Of a stretch of 64,000 bases of DNA, positions 35,416 to 44,071 are shown piece by piece (positions within the stretch are counted from its first letter, which is position 1; every line of letters starts with the position of its first letter). A program made the translations under genes and the position numbers. This DNA is from an uncultured Olsenella sp. (GTDB lineage: Bacteria > Actinomycetota > Coriobacteriia > Coriobacteriales > Atopobiaceae), in contig CASEHX010000026.1 in the NCBI GenBank assembly GCA_949287905.1, positions 62,001 through 126,000 on the forward strand. The letters run 5' to 3'. The notes below the pieces were generated by a model, which ran no database searches, had not been told where the DNA came from, and saw nothing but the letters and a program-made list of their open reading frames with translations.

Positions 35416-37572
35416 ATGGATCTTATCGCCACGCTCGCAAGCGAGCTCGGCCTCAAGCCGGAGGCCGTCGACGCCGCCGTAAAGCTCATCGATGAGGGGA
35501 ACACCATCCCCTTCATCGCGCGCTACCGCAAGGAGGCCACGGGCGGCATGGATGACGTCGCCCTGCGCGCCCTCGACGAGCGCCTTTCCTATCTGCGCAA
35601 CCTCGAGAAGCGTAAGCAGGACGTCCTTGTCCTCATCGACGCCCAGGGCAAGCTCACGCCCGAGCTCGAGGCGGAGATTCGTGCCGCCACGCAGCTCCAG
35701 CGCGTTGAGGACCTCTACAAGCCCTATCGCAAGAAGCGCATGACGCGCGCGCAGAAGGCGCGCGAGGCGGGCCTGGAGCCGCTTGCCAACATGATCTTCA
35801 TGCAGGTGGCGACCAAGGGTTCCGCGCTCGACGAGGCGGCGCGCTTTGTGACGCCGGAGGCCGCCGAGGCCGGCTTTGACACACCGGAGAAGGCGCTCGC
35901 GGGCGCCGCGGACATCGTGGCCGAGGTCGTTGCGGAGGACGCCGAGAACGTGGCCGACCTGCGTGCCTTCACGGAGGCCACGGCGGACATCGTCTCCGTG
36001 GCGACAAACGCCGACGAGAAGACCCCCTACGAGCCCTACTACGACTACGCCGAGCCCGCGGCCAAGATTCCCAACCACCGCGTGCTCGCCATCGACCGCG
36101 GCGAGCGCGAGGAGAAGCTCCGCGTGCGCGTCCGCGTGGACGAGGCTGCGGCGGTGGCGCGCCTCGGCGGGCGCTGGCCGCGCCGTCAGGGCGTCTTCGC
36201 GCCGGTCCTCGACGCCGCGATCGCCGACGGCTACAAGCGCCTGATGGCGCCCTCGCTCGAGCGCGAGGTTCGCGCCAAGCTCACGGTGCGCGCTCAGACG
36301 GACGCCATCAAGGTCTTTGCCAAGAACCTCGAGAGCCTGCTCTCGGCTCGTCCTGTGCGCGGCGCGCGCATCATCTCGCTCGACCCGGGTTACCGCACCG
36401 GCTGCAAGGTGGCGGTGCTGGACGAGACGGGCAAGCTGCTCGACCACGGCGTGGTCTATCCCACCAAGCCCCGTCACGACGTCGCGGGCACCAAGCGCGA
36501 GCTCGGGCGCCTGGCCGAGAAGTACGCGATCAACACCATCGTCATCGGCAACGGAACGGCCAGCCGCGAGACCGAGGAGGTCGTCTCCGAGTTCATCGCT
36601 GAGTCCGCGCCGGAGCTGCGCTACACGATCGTCAACGAGGCGGGTGCCTCGGTCTATTCGGCCTCCGAGCTCGCGAGCCAGGAGTACCCGGACCTCGACG
36701 TCACCACGCGCGGCGCCATGAGCCTGGGCCGGCGCCTGCAGGATCCGCTCGCCGAGCTCGTGAAGATCCCGCCCCAGTCCATCGGCGTGGGGCAGTACCA
36801 GCACGACCTTGACCAGACGGAGCTCGCGCGCACGCTGGGCTACGTGGTTGAGGACGTGGTCAACCGCGTGGGCGTGGACGTCAACACCGCGAGCGCGAGC
36901 CTTCTGGGCTACGTCTCCGGCGTCACGTCCTCCGTGGCCAAGAACATCGTGGCCTACCGAGAAGAGCACGGCGCCTTCGCCGATCGCCGTGAGCTCAAGA
37001 AGGTTCCCCAGCTCGGCCCCAAGGCGTTTCAGAACGCGGCGGGCTTCCTGCGCATCACCGGCGGCAAGAACCCGCTCGACGCCACGGCCGTGCACCCGGA
37101 GAGCTACGACGTGGCCACGGCGCTGCTCGAGCGCGCGGGCGTGGGCGCGGACGAGCTCACGCGCGGCGGCGTGCCGGACATCGAGAGGCGCGTGGGCAGC
37201 GTGGCCGCGCTCGCGGGAGAGCTGGACTGCGGCGTGCTCACGCTGATCGACATCGTGGCCGAGCTCAAGAAGCCGGGCCGCGACCCGCGCGACGACGCCC
37301 CGGAGCCCGTGTTCAGCCGCGCCGCGCTCTCGATCGACGACCTTCAGCCTGGCATGGAGCTCACGGGCACCGTGCGCAACGTGGTGGACTTCGGCGCCTT
37401 CGTGGACGTGGGCGTCCACCAGGACGGCCTCGTGCACATCTCCAAGCTGGCAAACCGCTTCGTCAAGCACCCGAGCGACGTCGTGGCGGTGGGGGACACG
37501 GTGAAGGTCTGGGTCGAGCGTGTGGACCGCGACCGCGGCAAGATCTCGCTTACCATGGTGCAGGGCAAGTAG
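35416..37572 (+). CDS. tex: Tex-family RNA-binding transcription factor
   Basis: This 718-residue protein has a helical N-terminal part (KLIDEGNTIPFIARYRKEATGGMDD), a YqgF-like domain with ISLDPGYRTGCKVAVLDETG, tandem helix-hairpin-helix segments (VNTASASLLGYVSGV) and a C-terminal S1 domain (MELTGTVRNVVDFGAFVDVGVHQDGLVHIS). Tex proteins bind nucleic acid and influence transcription and stress tolerance. The ATG is chosen at the start of homology; an upstream in-frame start exists. Length is typical. Confidence 0.93.
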   Translation: MDLIATLASELGLKPEAVDAAVKLIDEGNTIPFIARYRKEATGGMDDVALRALDERLSYLRNLEKRKQDVLVLIDAQGKLTPELEAEIRAATQLQRVEDLYKPYRKKRMTRAQKAREAGLEPLANMIFMQVATKGSALDEAARFVTPEAAEAGFDTPEKALAGAADIVAEVVAEDAENVADLRAFTEATADIVSVATNADEKTPYEPYYDYAEPAAKIPNHRVLAIDRGEREEKLRVRVRVDEAAAVARLGGRWPRRQGVFAPVLDAAIADGYKRLMAPSLEREVRAKLTVRAQTDAIKVFAKNLESLLSARPVRGARIISLDPGYRTGCKVAVLDETGKLLDHGVVYPTKPRHDVAGTKRELGRLAEKYAINTIVIGNGTASRETEEVVSEFIAESAPELRYTIVNEAGASVYSASELASQEYPDLDVTTRGAMSLGRRLQDPLAELVKIPPQSIGVGQYQHDLDQTELARTLGYVVEDVVNRVGVDVNTASASLLGYVSGVTSSVAKNIVAYREEHGAFADRRELKKVPQLGPKAFQNAAGFLRITGGKNPLDATAVHPESYDVATALLERAGVGADELTRGGVPDIERRVGSVAALAGELDCGVLTLIDIVAELKKPGRDPRDDAPEPVFSRAALSIDDLQPGMELTGTVRNVVDFGAFVDVGVHQDGLVHISKLANRFVKHPSDVVAVGDTVKVWVERVDRDRGKISLTMVQGK

Positions 37573-37596
37573 GCGGCGGCGCGAGGGGCGGGCGCG

Positions 37597-38292
37597 ATGT
37601 TCTTCTCGATAGACGACGAGGTGTTCCGGAGGCTGCCCGCACTCTGCGTGGGTGTGGTGCTTGCGGAGGGCATCGACGGCACGGGCGCTCATCCTGCCGT
37701 GGACGCGCTGCTCGACGAGGCGGTCCGCGACGCCGAGCGCCGTCTCGAGGGCGTCCATGCCAGCGACGACCCGCGCGTCCAGCCCTACCGCGAGGCCTTC
37801 CACGAGCTGGGCATGAGCCCCAGTCGCTATCCCTCCTCAAACATCGCTCTGCTCAGGCGCATTGCCAAGGGCAAGGGCCTCTGGCGCGTGAACCCGGTCG
37901 TGGACCTGGGCAACGCCGTCTCCATCAAGTACGGCCTGCCGCTCGGCGCCCATGCGCTGGGCGAGAAGGACGTACTCGAGCTGCGCTTCTCTCGTCCGGA
38001 CGACGTCTTTGTGGCGCTCGGGGAGTCGGAGCCTGACGCCACGCTCGCGCCCGGGGAGCTCGTCTACGCGGTTGACTGCCTGGTGCACACGCGCCGCTGG
38101 ACCTGGCGTCAGAGCGAGAACGGCAAGGTGGAGCCCTCGACGACGCGCGTCGCGTTTCCGATCGACGGCTTCACGGGCGCCAACGAGGCCGAGGTCAGGG
38201 CTGCGTGCGAGGAGCTCGCGGCGGTGCTGAGGGATGAGTTTGGCGCGCGGGCCGAGGTGTTTCTCGCCAATGCGGGCGCGCCGAGGGCGTAG
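37597..38292 (+). CDS. B3/4 domain protein
   Basis: This 231-residue protein is a B3/B4-type domain, the substrate-editing fold also found in the beta subunit of phenylalanyl-tRNA synthetase. It has the typical GMSPSRYPSSNIALLRRI and NPVVDLGNAVSIKYGLPLGAHAL segments. Standalone versions are thought to edit or bind aminoacyl-tRNA, but their substrates are not generally known. It starts 24 bases after tex, so they are probably co-transcribed. Confidence 0.88.
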   Translation: MFFSIDDEVFRRLPALCVGVVLAEGIDGTGAHPAVDALLDEAVRDAERRLEGVHASDDPRVQPYREAFHELGMSPSRYPSSNIALLRRIAKGKGLWRVNPVVDLGNAVSIKYGLPLGAHALGEKDVLELRFSRPDDVFVALGESEPDATLAPGELVYAVDCLVHTRRWTWRQSENGKVEPSTTRVAFPIDGFTGANEAEVRAACEELAAVLRDEFGARAEVFLANAGAPRA

Positions 38293-38294
38293 GG

Positions 38295-38978
38295 CTACCC
38301 CGCCGCCGCGGCGGGCTCCGCGATGAAGCGCAGCGACAGCAGGAAGAGCGCGCTTATCGCCAGGCAGGCGTACTGGCCCACGGCGTCGATGAGGAACTTG
38401 CAGATCACGGCGCCCACGCAAAACGATATGACGAGCGCCGCGTAGCGATGCGAGCGGTGCAGCTCGTGGGCGTCCTTCTTGAAGAGGCCGTCGTAGAGGG
38501 TCTCGCCAAAGGAGCGCAGGTTGCCGGTGCAGAAGACGCTCGCGTAGGCGGACTTGGTGCCAAACTGGCGGAAGTTCTCGTACGAGACGGCGGCGCAGAA
38601 CGAGATGGCGCTGTTCACGATCAGGTGCGGGGTCCATGCGGGCAGCAGGGCAATCGCCGCAAACGCCACGGCCTCGAAGATGGCAACCCAGCGTTGCATG
38701 CCATGGGTCCTGCCATCGTGGACCTGGAACAGGATGTGGCGGGAGAGCATGACGCCGAGGACAAACGCGCATATGGAGACCAGGTAGCGGGCAACGCCGA
38801 GCCATGCGCCCTCGGCGAGGTTCATGCAGAGCAGCACGATGTTGCCCGTCTGGCCGGTGGCAAAGACGTGACCGTGCAGCAGGTAGGAGTACGCATCCAT
38901 GAAGCCGCCGGCGCAGATGACGGTGAGTCCCAGGCGCACGGGCACCTTGGCCTTGATCGTTGCCGCCGCTTCCGACAT
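38295..38978 (-). CDS. DUF1275 (YoaK-like) membrane protein
   Basis: This 227-residue membrane protein belongs to the YoaK/DUF1275 family. It has six hydrophobic stretches and the family segments TVICAGGFMDAYSYLLHGHVFATGQTGN and NFRQFGTKSAYASVFCTGNLRS. The function is not established. It is convergent with the B3/4 gene (2 bases apart) and divergent from the methyltransferase gene. Confidence 0.85.
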   Translation of the reverse strand: MSEAAATIKAKVPVRLGLTVICAGGFMDAYSYLLHGHVFATGQTGNIVLLCMNLAEGAWLGVARYLVSICAFVLGVMLSRHILFQVHDGRTHGMQRWVAIFEAVAFAAIALLPAWTPHLIVNSAISFCAAVSYENFRQFGTKSAYASVFCTGNLRSFGETLYDGLFKKDAHELHRSHRYAALVISFCVGAVICKFLIDAVGQYACLAISALFLLSLRFIAEPAAAAG

Positions 38979-39066
38979 GTGCGCTCCTTCTGCTCGACTC
39001 CGCGCTGGTCGCGTGTCATGCTAGAGCAAATCTGACGCGGCGGGTGGGCTGCTGGAGGAAAACACA

Positions 39067-39744
39067 ATGGGCACCGACTCAAACCGACTGGGCGACAAGG
39101 GCGTTGAGCTGCGACGAGACGCCGAGGGACTTGCGCTCGTGGGTGACGGCATGGTCCTGCGGGCGGACTTTGCGTGCCTGTTGCCGCGGCTGCGACCGGA
39201 TCGGCTGGGGCGCGAGCTGCTCGTGAGGGCGGCGCGCGTGCGCGGAGCGGAGGCGCCGACGGCGGTCGACGCCACGGCAGGGCTCGGCGAGGACTCGCTG
39301 CTCCTGGCGGCGGCGGGCTTTGCGGTCACGATGTTCGAACAGGACCCGGTGATCGCGGCGCTCCTGCGTGACGCGCTCGAGCGGGCGGCAAACGAACCGC
39401 AGCTCGCGAGCGTCGTCGCGCGGATGACGCTCATAGAGGGAGACTCGGTGGCGGGCCTGCGCGAGGTGGGCTTCTCGCCCGACGTGGTGTTTCTTGACCC
39501 GATGTTTCCCGAGCGCACCAAGAGCGCCGCGGTGAAGAAGAAGTTCCAGCTGCTGCACCACCTCGAGCGTCCCTGTGACAACGAGGGCGAGCTGCTTGCC
39601 AGCGCGCTTGCCGCGCGCCCGCGCAAGGTCGTGATCAAGCGGCCGCCCAAGGGGCCGTGGCTCGCGGGCGTCAAGCCGAGCCACTCGCTCGCGGGAAAGG
39701 CCGTCCGCTACGACGTCATCGTTCCGCCGCCCAGCTCACGCTAG
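39067..39744 (+). CDS. rsmJ: RsmJ-like rRNA methyltransferase
   Basis: This 225-residue class I methyltransferase resembles RsmJ, which makes N2-methylguanosine in 16S rRNA. The SAM-binding motif VDATAGLGEDSLLLAAAGF and the catalytic VVFLDPMFPERTKSAAVKKKFQLLH match the family, and the C-terminal IKRPPKGPWLAG block is present. The N-terminus is shorter than in E. coli. A TAGAAT -10-like sequence and guaA-type gene follow directly. Confidence 0.85.
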   Translation: MGTDSNRLGDKGVELRRDAEGLALVGDGMVLRADFACLLPRLRPDRLGRELLVRAARVRGAEAPTAVDATAGLGEDSLLLAAAGFAVTMFEQDPVIAALLRDALERAANEPQLASVVARMTLIEGDSVAGLREVGFSPDVVFLDPMFPERTKSAAVKKKFQLLHHLERPCDNEGELLASALAARPRKVVIKRPPKGPWLAGVKPSHSLAGKAVRYDVIVPPPSSR

Positions 39745-39780
39745 AATTAGGGCATCGATTCCCCGTTCAAAGGAGCTGGC

Positions 39781-40767
39781 ATGGACCTCCCGAACAAGCG
39801 CCCGGACGACATGGAGCGCATCACCACCCCCGAGCTTGCGCAGGCCTTCATCGACGAGCAGGTCGAGGCCGTCCGCGCGCAGGTCGGCGACAAGAAGGTC
39901 CTGCTGGCCCTCTCCGGAGGCGTGGACTCCTCCGTGGTGGCCGCGCTGCTCATCAAGGCCATCGGCAAGCAGCTCATCTGCGTGCACGTGAACCACGGCC
40001 TCATGCGCAAGGGCGAGTCCGAGCAGGTCGTCGACGTCTTCCAGAACCAGATGGACGCCAACCTCGTCTACGTGGACGCCACAGACCGCTTCCTCGACCT
40101 GCTGGCCGGCGTGGCGGAGCCCGAGCGCAAGCGCAAGATCATCGGCGCCGAGTTCATTCGCGTCTTCGAGGAGGAGGCCCGCAAGGTTGCCGACGACGTG
40201 GACTTCCTCGCGCAGGGCACCATCTACCCTGACATCGTGGAGTCCGACGGCGTGAAGGCCCACCACAACGTGGGCGGCCTGCCCGACGACCTGCAGTTTG
40301 AGCTCGTGGAGCCCGTGCGCCTGCTCTTCAAGGACGAGGTCCGCGTGGTTGGCCGCGCACTCGGTCTGCCCGAGGGCATGGTCGAGCGCCAGCCGTTCCC
40401 GGGCCCGGGCCTGGGCGTGCGCTGCCTCGGCGCCATCACGCGTGACCGCCTGGAGGCGCTGCGCGAGGCCGATGCCATCCTGCGCGAGGAGTTCGCGGAG
40501 GCGGGCCTGGCCGGCAAGGTCTGGCAGTACTTCGTCGTGGTGCCCGACATGCGCGCGACCGGCGTGCGCGACGGCAAGCGCGCCTATGACTGGCCGGCCA
40601 TCATCCGCGCCGTCAACACCGTCGACGCCATGACCGCCACGGTGCCCGAGCTCGACTGGGCGCTGCTCAAGAAGATCACCGGCCGTATCCTCACCGAGGT
40701 GCCGGGCATCTGCCGCGTGACGTACGACCTCACGCCCAAGCCCGTCGGCACGATCGAGTGGGAGTAA
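39781..40767 (+). CDS. guaA2: GMP synthase ATP-pyrophosphatase subunit (no amidotransferase domain)
   Basis: This 328-residue protein is the second half of GMP synthase: PP-loop SGGVDSS at residues 45-51, the AQGTIYPDIVESD segment and the dimerisation domain ending with TPKPVGTIEWE. The glutamine amidotransferase domain is missing, so it would need ammonia or a separate amidotransferase, as with archaeal GuaAb. It has host-like high GC. The symbol guaA2 is descriptive. Its last codons form the integration site for the following prophage. Confidence 0.9.
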   Translation: MDLPNKRPDDMERITTPELAQAFIDEQVEAVRAQVGDKKVLLALSGGVDSSVVAALLIKAIGKQLICVHVNHGLMRKGESEQVVDVFQNQMDANLVYVDATDRFLDLLAGVAEPERKRKIIGAEFIRVFEEEARKVADDVDFLAQGTIYPDIVESDGVKAHHNVGGLPDDLQFELVEPVRLLFKDEVRVVGRALGLPEGMVERQPFPGPGLGVRCLGAITRDRLEALREADAILREEFAEAGLAGKVWQYFVVVPDMRATGVRDGKRAYDWPAIIRAVNTVDAMTATVPELDWALLKKITGRILTEVPGICRVTYDLTPKPVGTIEWE

Positions 40768-40890
40768 GTGATACTGGAACCCCACCACAATCTACCAGCG
40801 GCTTAGCAACAGTGTAGGTACATCAAAGGCAAATATCAAGCCCCTTTTGATGGACAGATGATGTACAATCCCGAATATCGAGTGGGAGTA
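40749..40890 (+). repeat. Prophage left attachment region with a 14-bp direct repeat
   Basis: ATCGAGTGGGAGTA occurs at 40753-40766, ending guaA2, and again at 40877-40890, just upstream of the integrase start. The 16 bases at 40749-40764 are also identical to the island's right repeat at 33128. The position next to the integrase and at a guaA terminus makes it the probable attL. The duplicate may be a left-over core from an earlier insertion or an arm-type site. Confidence 0.7.
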
Positions 40891-40920
40891 CATCAGAAGC
40901 CATTGAAAGGGGATTTTCTC

Positions 40921-42147
40921 ATGGCTAAGGACTTCTACACCGGCACGAGCCTTGTATGGCGTGAGAACAAGAAGAAGTGGCAAGGGAACCTCTACTGGTA
41001 CGACGAGGACGGCAAGAGACACCAGAAGAGCAGGTTGTTCACTTCTAAGAAGCGTGAGTCCCAAGAGCGTTTCGATGAATGGAAGTACGAACTGAACCGC
41101 AAGGCTCGCAGAACCACAAACCCCGTAGAGACGGTGCGGGACACCAACCGCAAGACAGTCGGCGAGCGTTTGCGGGAGTACCTGAAGTACCTTGAGAGCG
41201 AGGTTGCTAACGGCAACTACGAACAGTCAACGCTTACGGCTAAGTGGGACTCCGCTAGGCTTTACATATTCCCCGACCCGATAGCCGACATTCCCTATCT
41301 CAAACTCTCGAAGAACGAGATTCTGGAGTGGGAGCAGAGACTTAGGGACAAGGGTATATCCAACGGAACTATCGGAATCCCGTACTCCCTCTTGCGTCGA
41401 GTCTACAACTACGACATAGAGAACGAGAAGATTGAGGACACGCCGTTCCGGTTCTTGAAGTCCCCCAAGGCGGGCAAGAGGGAGAAGGCTTTCGCTACGG
41501 ACGAGTCGTTGCGTAGGCTCACAGAAGCCCTTGAGAAGCGATGGAATAGGGAGCGTGGGGACGTACACGCCATGTGCTACTATCTCGCCCTCTACACGGG
41601 CATGAGGGGGCAGGAGATTTGCGGCTTGCGTTGGCGGGACGTGTACCTCTCTCAAGACAAGATGGCTATCCGCAACGTCATAGCCCGCAACGGCAACGAC
41701 CCATACACCAAGAGTCCCAAGACTGAGAACTCCGAACGCATCATCCCGATAGCCCCAAGGCTCAAGGAGAAGTTGGTTGAGTGGAAGCGACGGGTTAGTT
41801 GGATGGCGGGCGTAGACGAACCCGAACCGAACTGGTACGTAGTCGGAGACGAGGACAAGTTCCGCAAGCCGCAATGGGTGACGCAGAACTTCGGTAGGTT
41901 CTGCCGCCGCAACAACGTGAAGGCGAGCGACGGGACGTATCTAACCATGCACGGACTCAGGCACACGTTCGCAACCGTGGCAGTCCAAGAGAAGGTGGTT
42001 GACATTAAGACTCTCGCCGCCATTCTCGGCGATACCGTCACGATGGTTATGGACACCTACGCGGGCGTCGGTGACGATGACTTGAAGTATCAGAGCATGG
42101 AGCTTATCGCCAAGGCGTTCGAAGAGAGGACGGCGGGCGATGATTAG
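40921..42147 (+). CDS. int: Phage integrase, tyrosine recombinase
   Basis: This 408-residue protein has an N-terminal arm-binding (AP2-like) domain with YTGTSLVWRENKKKWQGNLYWY-type strands, a core-binding SAM-like domain and a C-terminal catalytic domain. The catalytic residues are visible: the first arginine in YTGMRGQEICGLRW, HGLRH for the histidine-arginine pair, and the tyrosine in VMDTYAGV. The ATG follows AAAGGGG; a longer in-frame start upstream lies across the 14-bp repeat. It lies next to the probable attL, so it probably inserted this prophage. Confidence 0.94.
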   Translation: MAKDFYTGTSLVWRENKKKWQGNLYWYDEDGKRHQKSRLFTSKKRESQERFDEWKYELNRKARRTTNPVETVRDTNRKTVGERLREYLKYLESEVANGNYEQSTLTAKWDSARLYIFPDPIADIPYLKLSKNEILEWEQRLRDKGISNGTIGIPYSLLRRVYNYDIENEKIEDTPFRFLKSPKAGKREKAFATDESLRRLTEALEKRWNRERGDVHAMCYYLALYTGMRGQEICGLRWRDVYLSQDKMAIRNVIARNGNDPYTKSPKTENSERIIPIAPRLKEKLVEWKRRVSWMAGVDEPEPNWYVVGDEDKFRKPQWVTQNFGRFCRRNNVKASDGTYLTMHGLRHTFATVAVQEKVVDIKTLAAILGDTVTMVMDTYAGVGDDDLKYQSMELIAKAFEERTAGDD

Positions 42148-42748
42148 CGAGAGCCGAGACGATTTCACGCATTGGATTATCGACTCCTACAACTCGCTCC
42201 ACGACACCCTGTTCGAGAGCCGCAAGTTCAAGATGGAGTACGTTCTCAGCGGGGAGATGCTTTGCTACCTCTTGGTGAAGCCTTGGTACAAGAGGGTGAA
42301 CAGCGACGAATACTTCAAGGAGGACGCGGACATACGCCAAGAGGTAGACGAGCAACAGGTTGCGGACGTTAGGGACTATCTGGACAACCCGACTATGGAC
42401 GTTCAAGCCGCTATGGTTCGCTACTTCCTGCCAACCGAAGAGGACTATCCCGCGTACCTCGACAGCGAGATTGGCAAGTCCCTATTCTCATTAGTTCACA
42501 ACTACGGGCTACCCGAACGGTTCAGGTTCATCAAGGAGAAGAACCCCGAGAAGATAGAGGGCGATGCACTCCAAGAGACGATAGAGAGGGAACTGGAATA
42601 CCTCACAACCTCAGAGGGCTTCGAGAACCTTTACTATCACCTCATGGACTACGTTGATAGGCTGAACGAGTGCGGCGAGGACATACCGGAGGACTTTAGG
42701 AAGTTCATCAGGCTCTTGGAGTCCAAGGAAGACTATCTGACGTACTGA
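42140..42748 (+). CDS. Unknown phage protein
   Basis: This 202-residue acidic, helical protein overlaps the integrase by eight bases, which implies coupled translation. No family is recognised and no membrane or signal segment is visible. Position directly after int suggests a lysogeny or immunity role, but this is only inference from context. The first methionine follows GAGAGGACGG. Confidence 0.7.
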   Translation: MISESRDDFTHWIIDSYNSLHDTLFESRKFKMEYVLSGEMLCYLLVKPWYKRVNSDEYFKEDADIRQEVDEQQVADVRDYLDNPTMDVQAAMVRYFLPTEEDYPAYLDSEIGKSLFSLVHNYGLPERFRFIKEKNPEKIEGDALQETIERELEYLTTSEGFENLYYHLMDYVDRLNECGEDIPEDFRKFIRLLESKEDYLTY

Positions 42749-42834
42749 CGTAGGGGGCGGCAACGCCCCCTTCTCTTACCATAGGCACCCGTTTCACGGT
42801 TGGGACTTGAAGCCCCGCTGGGTAGAATAGGAAT

Positions 42835-42970
42835 AGAAAAAAGTTTTAGATTTCTGGGCAAGACGCTATAAAAACCATCGCCCAAATTTCAATACATAGT
42901 GAACAACCAAACATGCCTTTTCCTTCCTGAAAAGGGGGAGTCCCAAACGGGACTTCCTCTTTTTTTCAGG
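42835..42970 (+). promoter_or_regulatory. Conserved prophage leader A with hairpin
   Basis: AGAAAAAAGTTTTAGA at 42835-42850 is identical to 43879-43894, and both are followed by a TGGGC...GCCCAA stem with CTAtAAAAACCAT between. About 20 bases later a long hairpin (42927-42970) pairs CCTGAAAA with TTTTCAGG around an AGTCCC/GGGACT core and includes a T-run. It lies in the 260-base gap before the small RHH gene and could be a promoter plus attenuator. Confidence 0.6.
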
Positions 42971-43008
42971 CAGGGAACTTTGGGCAAATACCGAAAGGAG
43001 AAGCAGAT

Positions 43009-43179
43009 ATGAACGACAAGCAGAAGGAATACTGGGCGAAGCGTTACGAGAAGCTAATCAGTCTCTCAGTCGAACTTCCAAGAGAGTTGAGAGAGGAACT
43101 TCGTGCAGCCGCCAAGCAAGAGGGAATCAGCAGCGGCGAGTTCATCCGCCGTGCTATCAGAGAACGCCTAGCCAACTAG
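43009..43179 (+). CDS. Small ribbon-helix-helix protein
   Basis: This 56-residue frame encodes a strand SLSVELPRELREELRAAAK followed by helices GISSGEFIRRAIRERL, the layout of CopG/Arc-type ribbon-helix-helix DNA-binding proteins. The ATG follows GAAAGGAGAAG. It is the first of several small regulators in the prophage's early region and may repress early promoters such as the adjoining leader. Confidence 0.72.
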   Translation: MNDKQKEYWAKRYEKLISLSVELPRELREELRAAAKQEGISSGEFIRRAIRERLAN

Positions 43180-43219
43180 CAAATAACTACTGACAACTGA
43201 ATATAGGAGGGAAAGAGTA

Positions 43220-43873
43220 ATGATTACCGAATTCGATTTTGAGAACTGCCGTGAGTCTTCGATTCTATATAAGACGGCATATAAGCAGATTGCCCGCAAG
43301 TACCAGAGGGGCAAGTATGAGGAAGCGGCTGAGCTTGCCGTAGCCTACTTCCAAGTGATGCTTCAAGGCTACACCACCACGGACGATGAAGACATACAAG
43401 ATTTAGTGGAACCCTATGCGGCTATGAGCAAGAAGGCAAACGAACGCTATTCCCGCAAGGTTGAAAGAGAGAAGAACAAGCAGATTGAGGACTTACAACT
43501 ACACGAGATAGCACGGATGCTAGAAGACGGAGAGTCATACGGCACAATCTCTGACTCTCTTGGAATCGCCAAGAGCACAGTTTCATACAGAGTCGAGATT
43601 ATGCGGGAAAAGTACCCCGAACTACTCGAAAACGTTGTTGACCCGAACACGGTTGGTACCGTTCGAAACGTTCGAACAGTTCGAAACAATGACAATGACA
43701 ATGACAATGACAATGACAATGTAAATGACAATGAGAATGTGAATGACAAAGAGAATGAGAAAGACAAAGTGAATGTCAAAGAGAAAGAGAATGTTGTTGC
43801 GTTTTCGGACAAGCCGAAAACGGGCGTTGCCTTCGGCAACGCTCCAAGAGTCTCTGAGAACTATATCTATTAG
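43220..43873 (+). CDS. Helix-turn-helix protein with Asn-Asp repeats
   Basis: This 217-residue protein has a helical N-terminal half, an HTH of sigma region 4 type at about residues 95-125 (ISDSLGIAKSTVSYRVEIM), then a low-complexity linker. The linker begins with three VRN/VRT units coded by DNA with TTCGAA every nine bases and continues with five AATGAC hexamers (ND repeats). It ends with a short conserved-looking tail. It may be a phage transcription or replication regulator. The ATG follows ATAGGAGGG. Confidence 0.72.
   Translation: MITEFDFENCRESSILYKTAYKQIARKYQRGKYEEAAELAVAYFQVMLQGYTTTDDEDIQDLVEPYAAMSKKANERYSRKVEREKNKQIEDLQLHEIARMLEDGESYGTISDSLGIAKSTVSYRVEIMREKYPELLENVVDPNTVGTVRNVRTVRNNDNDNDNDNDNVNDNENVNDKENEKDKVNVKEKENVVAFSDKPKTGVAFGNAPRVSENYIY
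43661..43721 (+). repeat. TTCGAA sites every 9 bp and AATGAC hexamer tract inside a gene
   Basis: TTCGAA occurs at 43662, 43671 and 43680 in exact 9-bp register. Five AATGAC hexamers and one variant follow from 43688. Both features keep the reading frame, but their regularity resembles protein-binding iterons or a length-variable simple repeat. They sit within the HTH gene. Confidence 0.8.
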
Positions 43874-43878
43874 AGGGT

Positions 43879-44016
43879 AGAAAAAAGTTTTAGAAAAGTT
43901 GGGCATAACAGGCTAAAAACCATAGCCCAACTTTCATATATAAGTGAATAGCAGTTGCCATTGCTATTTACTCTTTCCTTTCTGTTGGGGAGGGACGGTT
44001 TCACCGCCGTCCTTCC
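43879..44016 (+). promoter_or_regulatory. Conserved prophage leader B with hairpin
   Basis: The first 16 bases equal 42835-42850, then TGGGC...GGCTAAAAACCATAGCCCAA and a TTTCATATATAAGTGAA stretch aligned to leader A. A 10-bp stem (GGAGGGACGG at 43989-43998, partner at 44007-44016, one mismatch) is followed by TTTTTATTT. It precedes the second RHH gene. The similarity to A argues for shared regulation. Confidence 0.6.
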
Positions 44017-44071
44017 TTTTTATTTGGGGGAAAGAGGTAGTACAAATCACTACAGAGAGAGGAAAGAAACA

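Noticed and set aside
34561-37803. Minus-strand open frame of over 1000 codons opposite tex
   Set aside because: It mirrors the codon structure of tex on the other strand and resembles no protein family.
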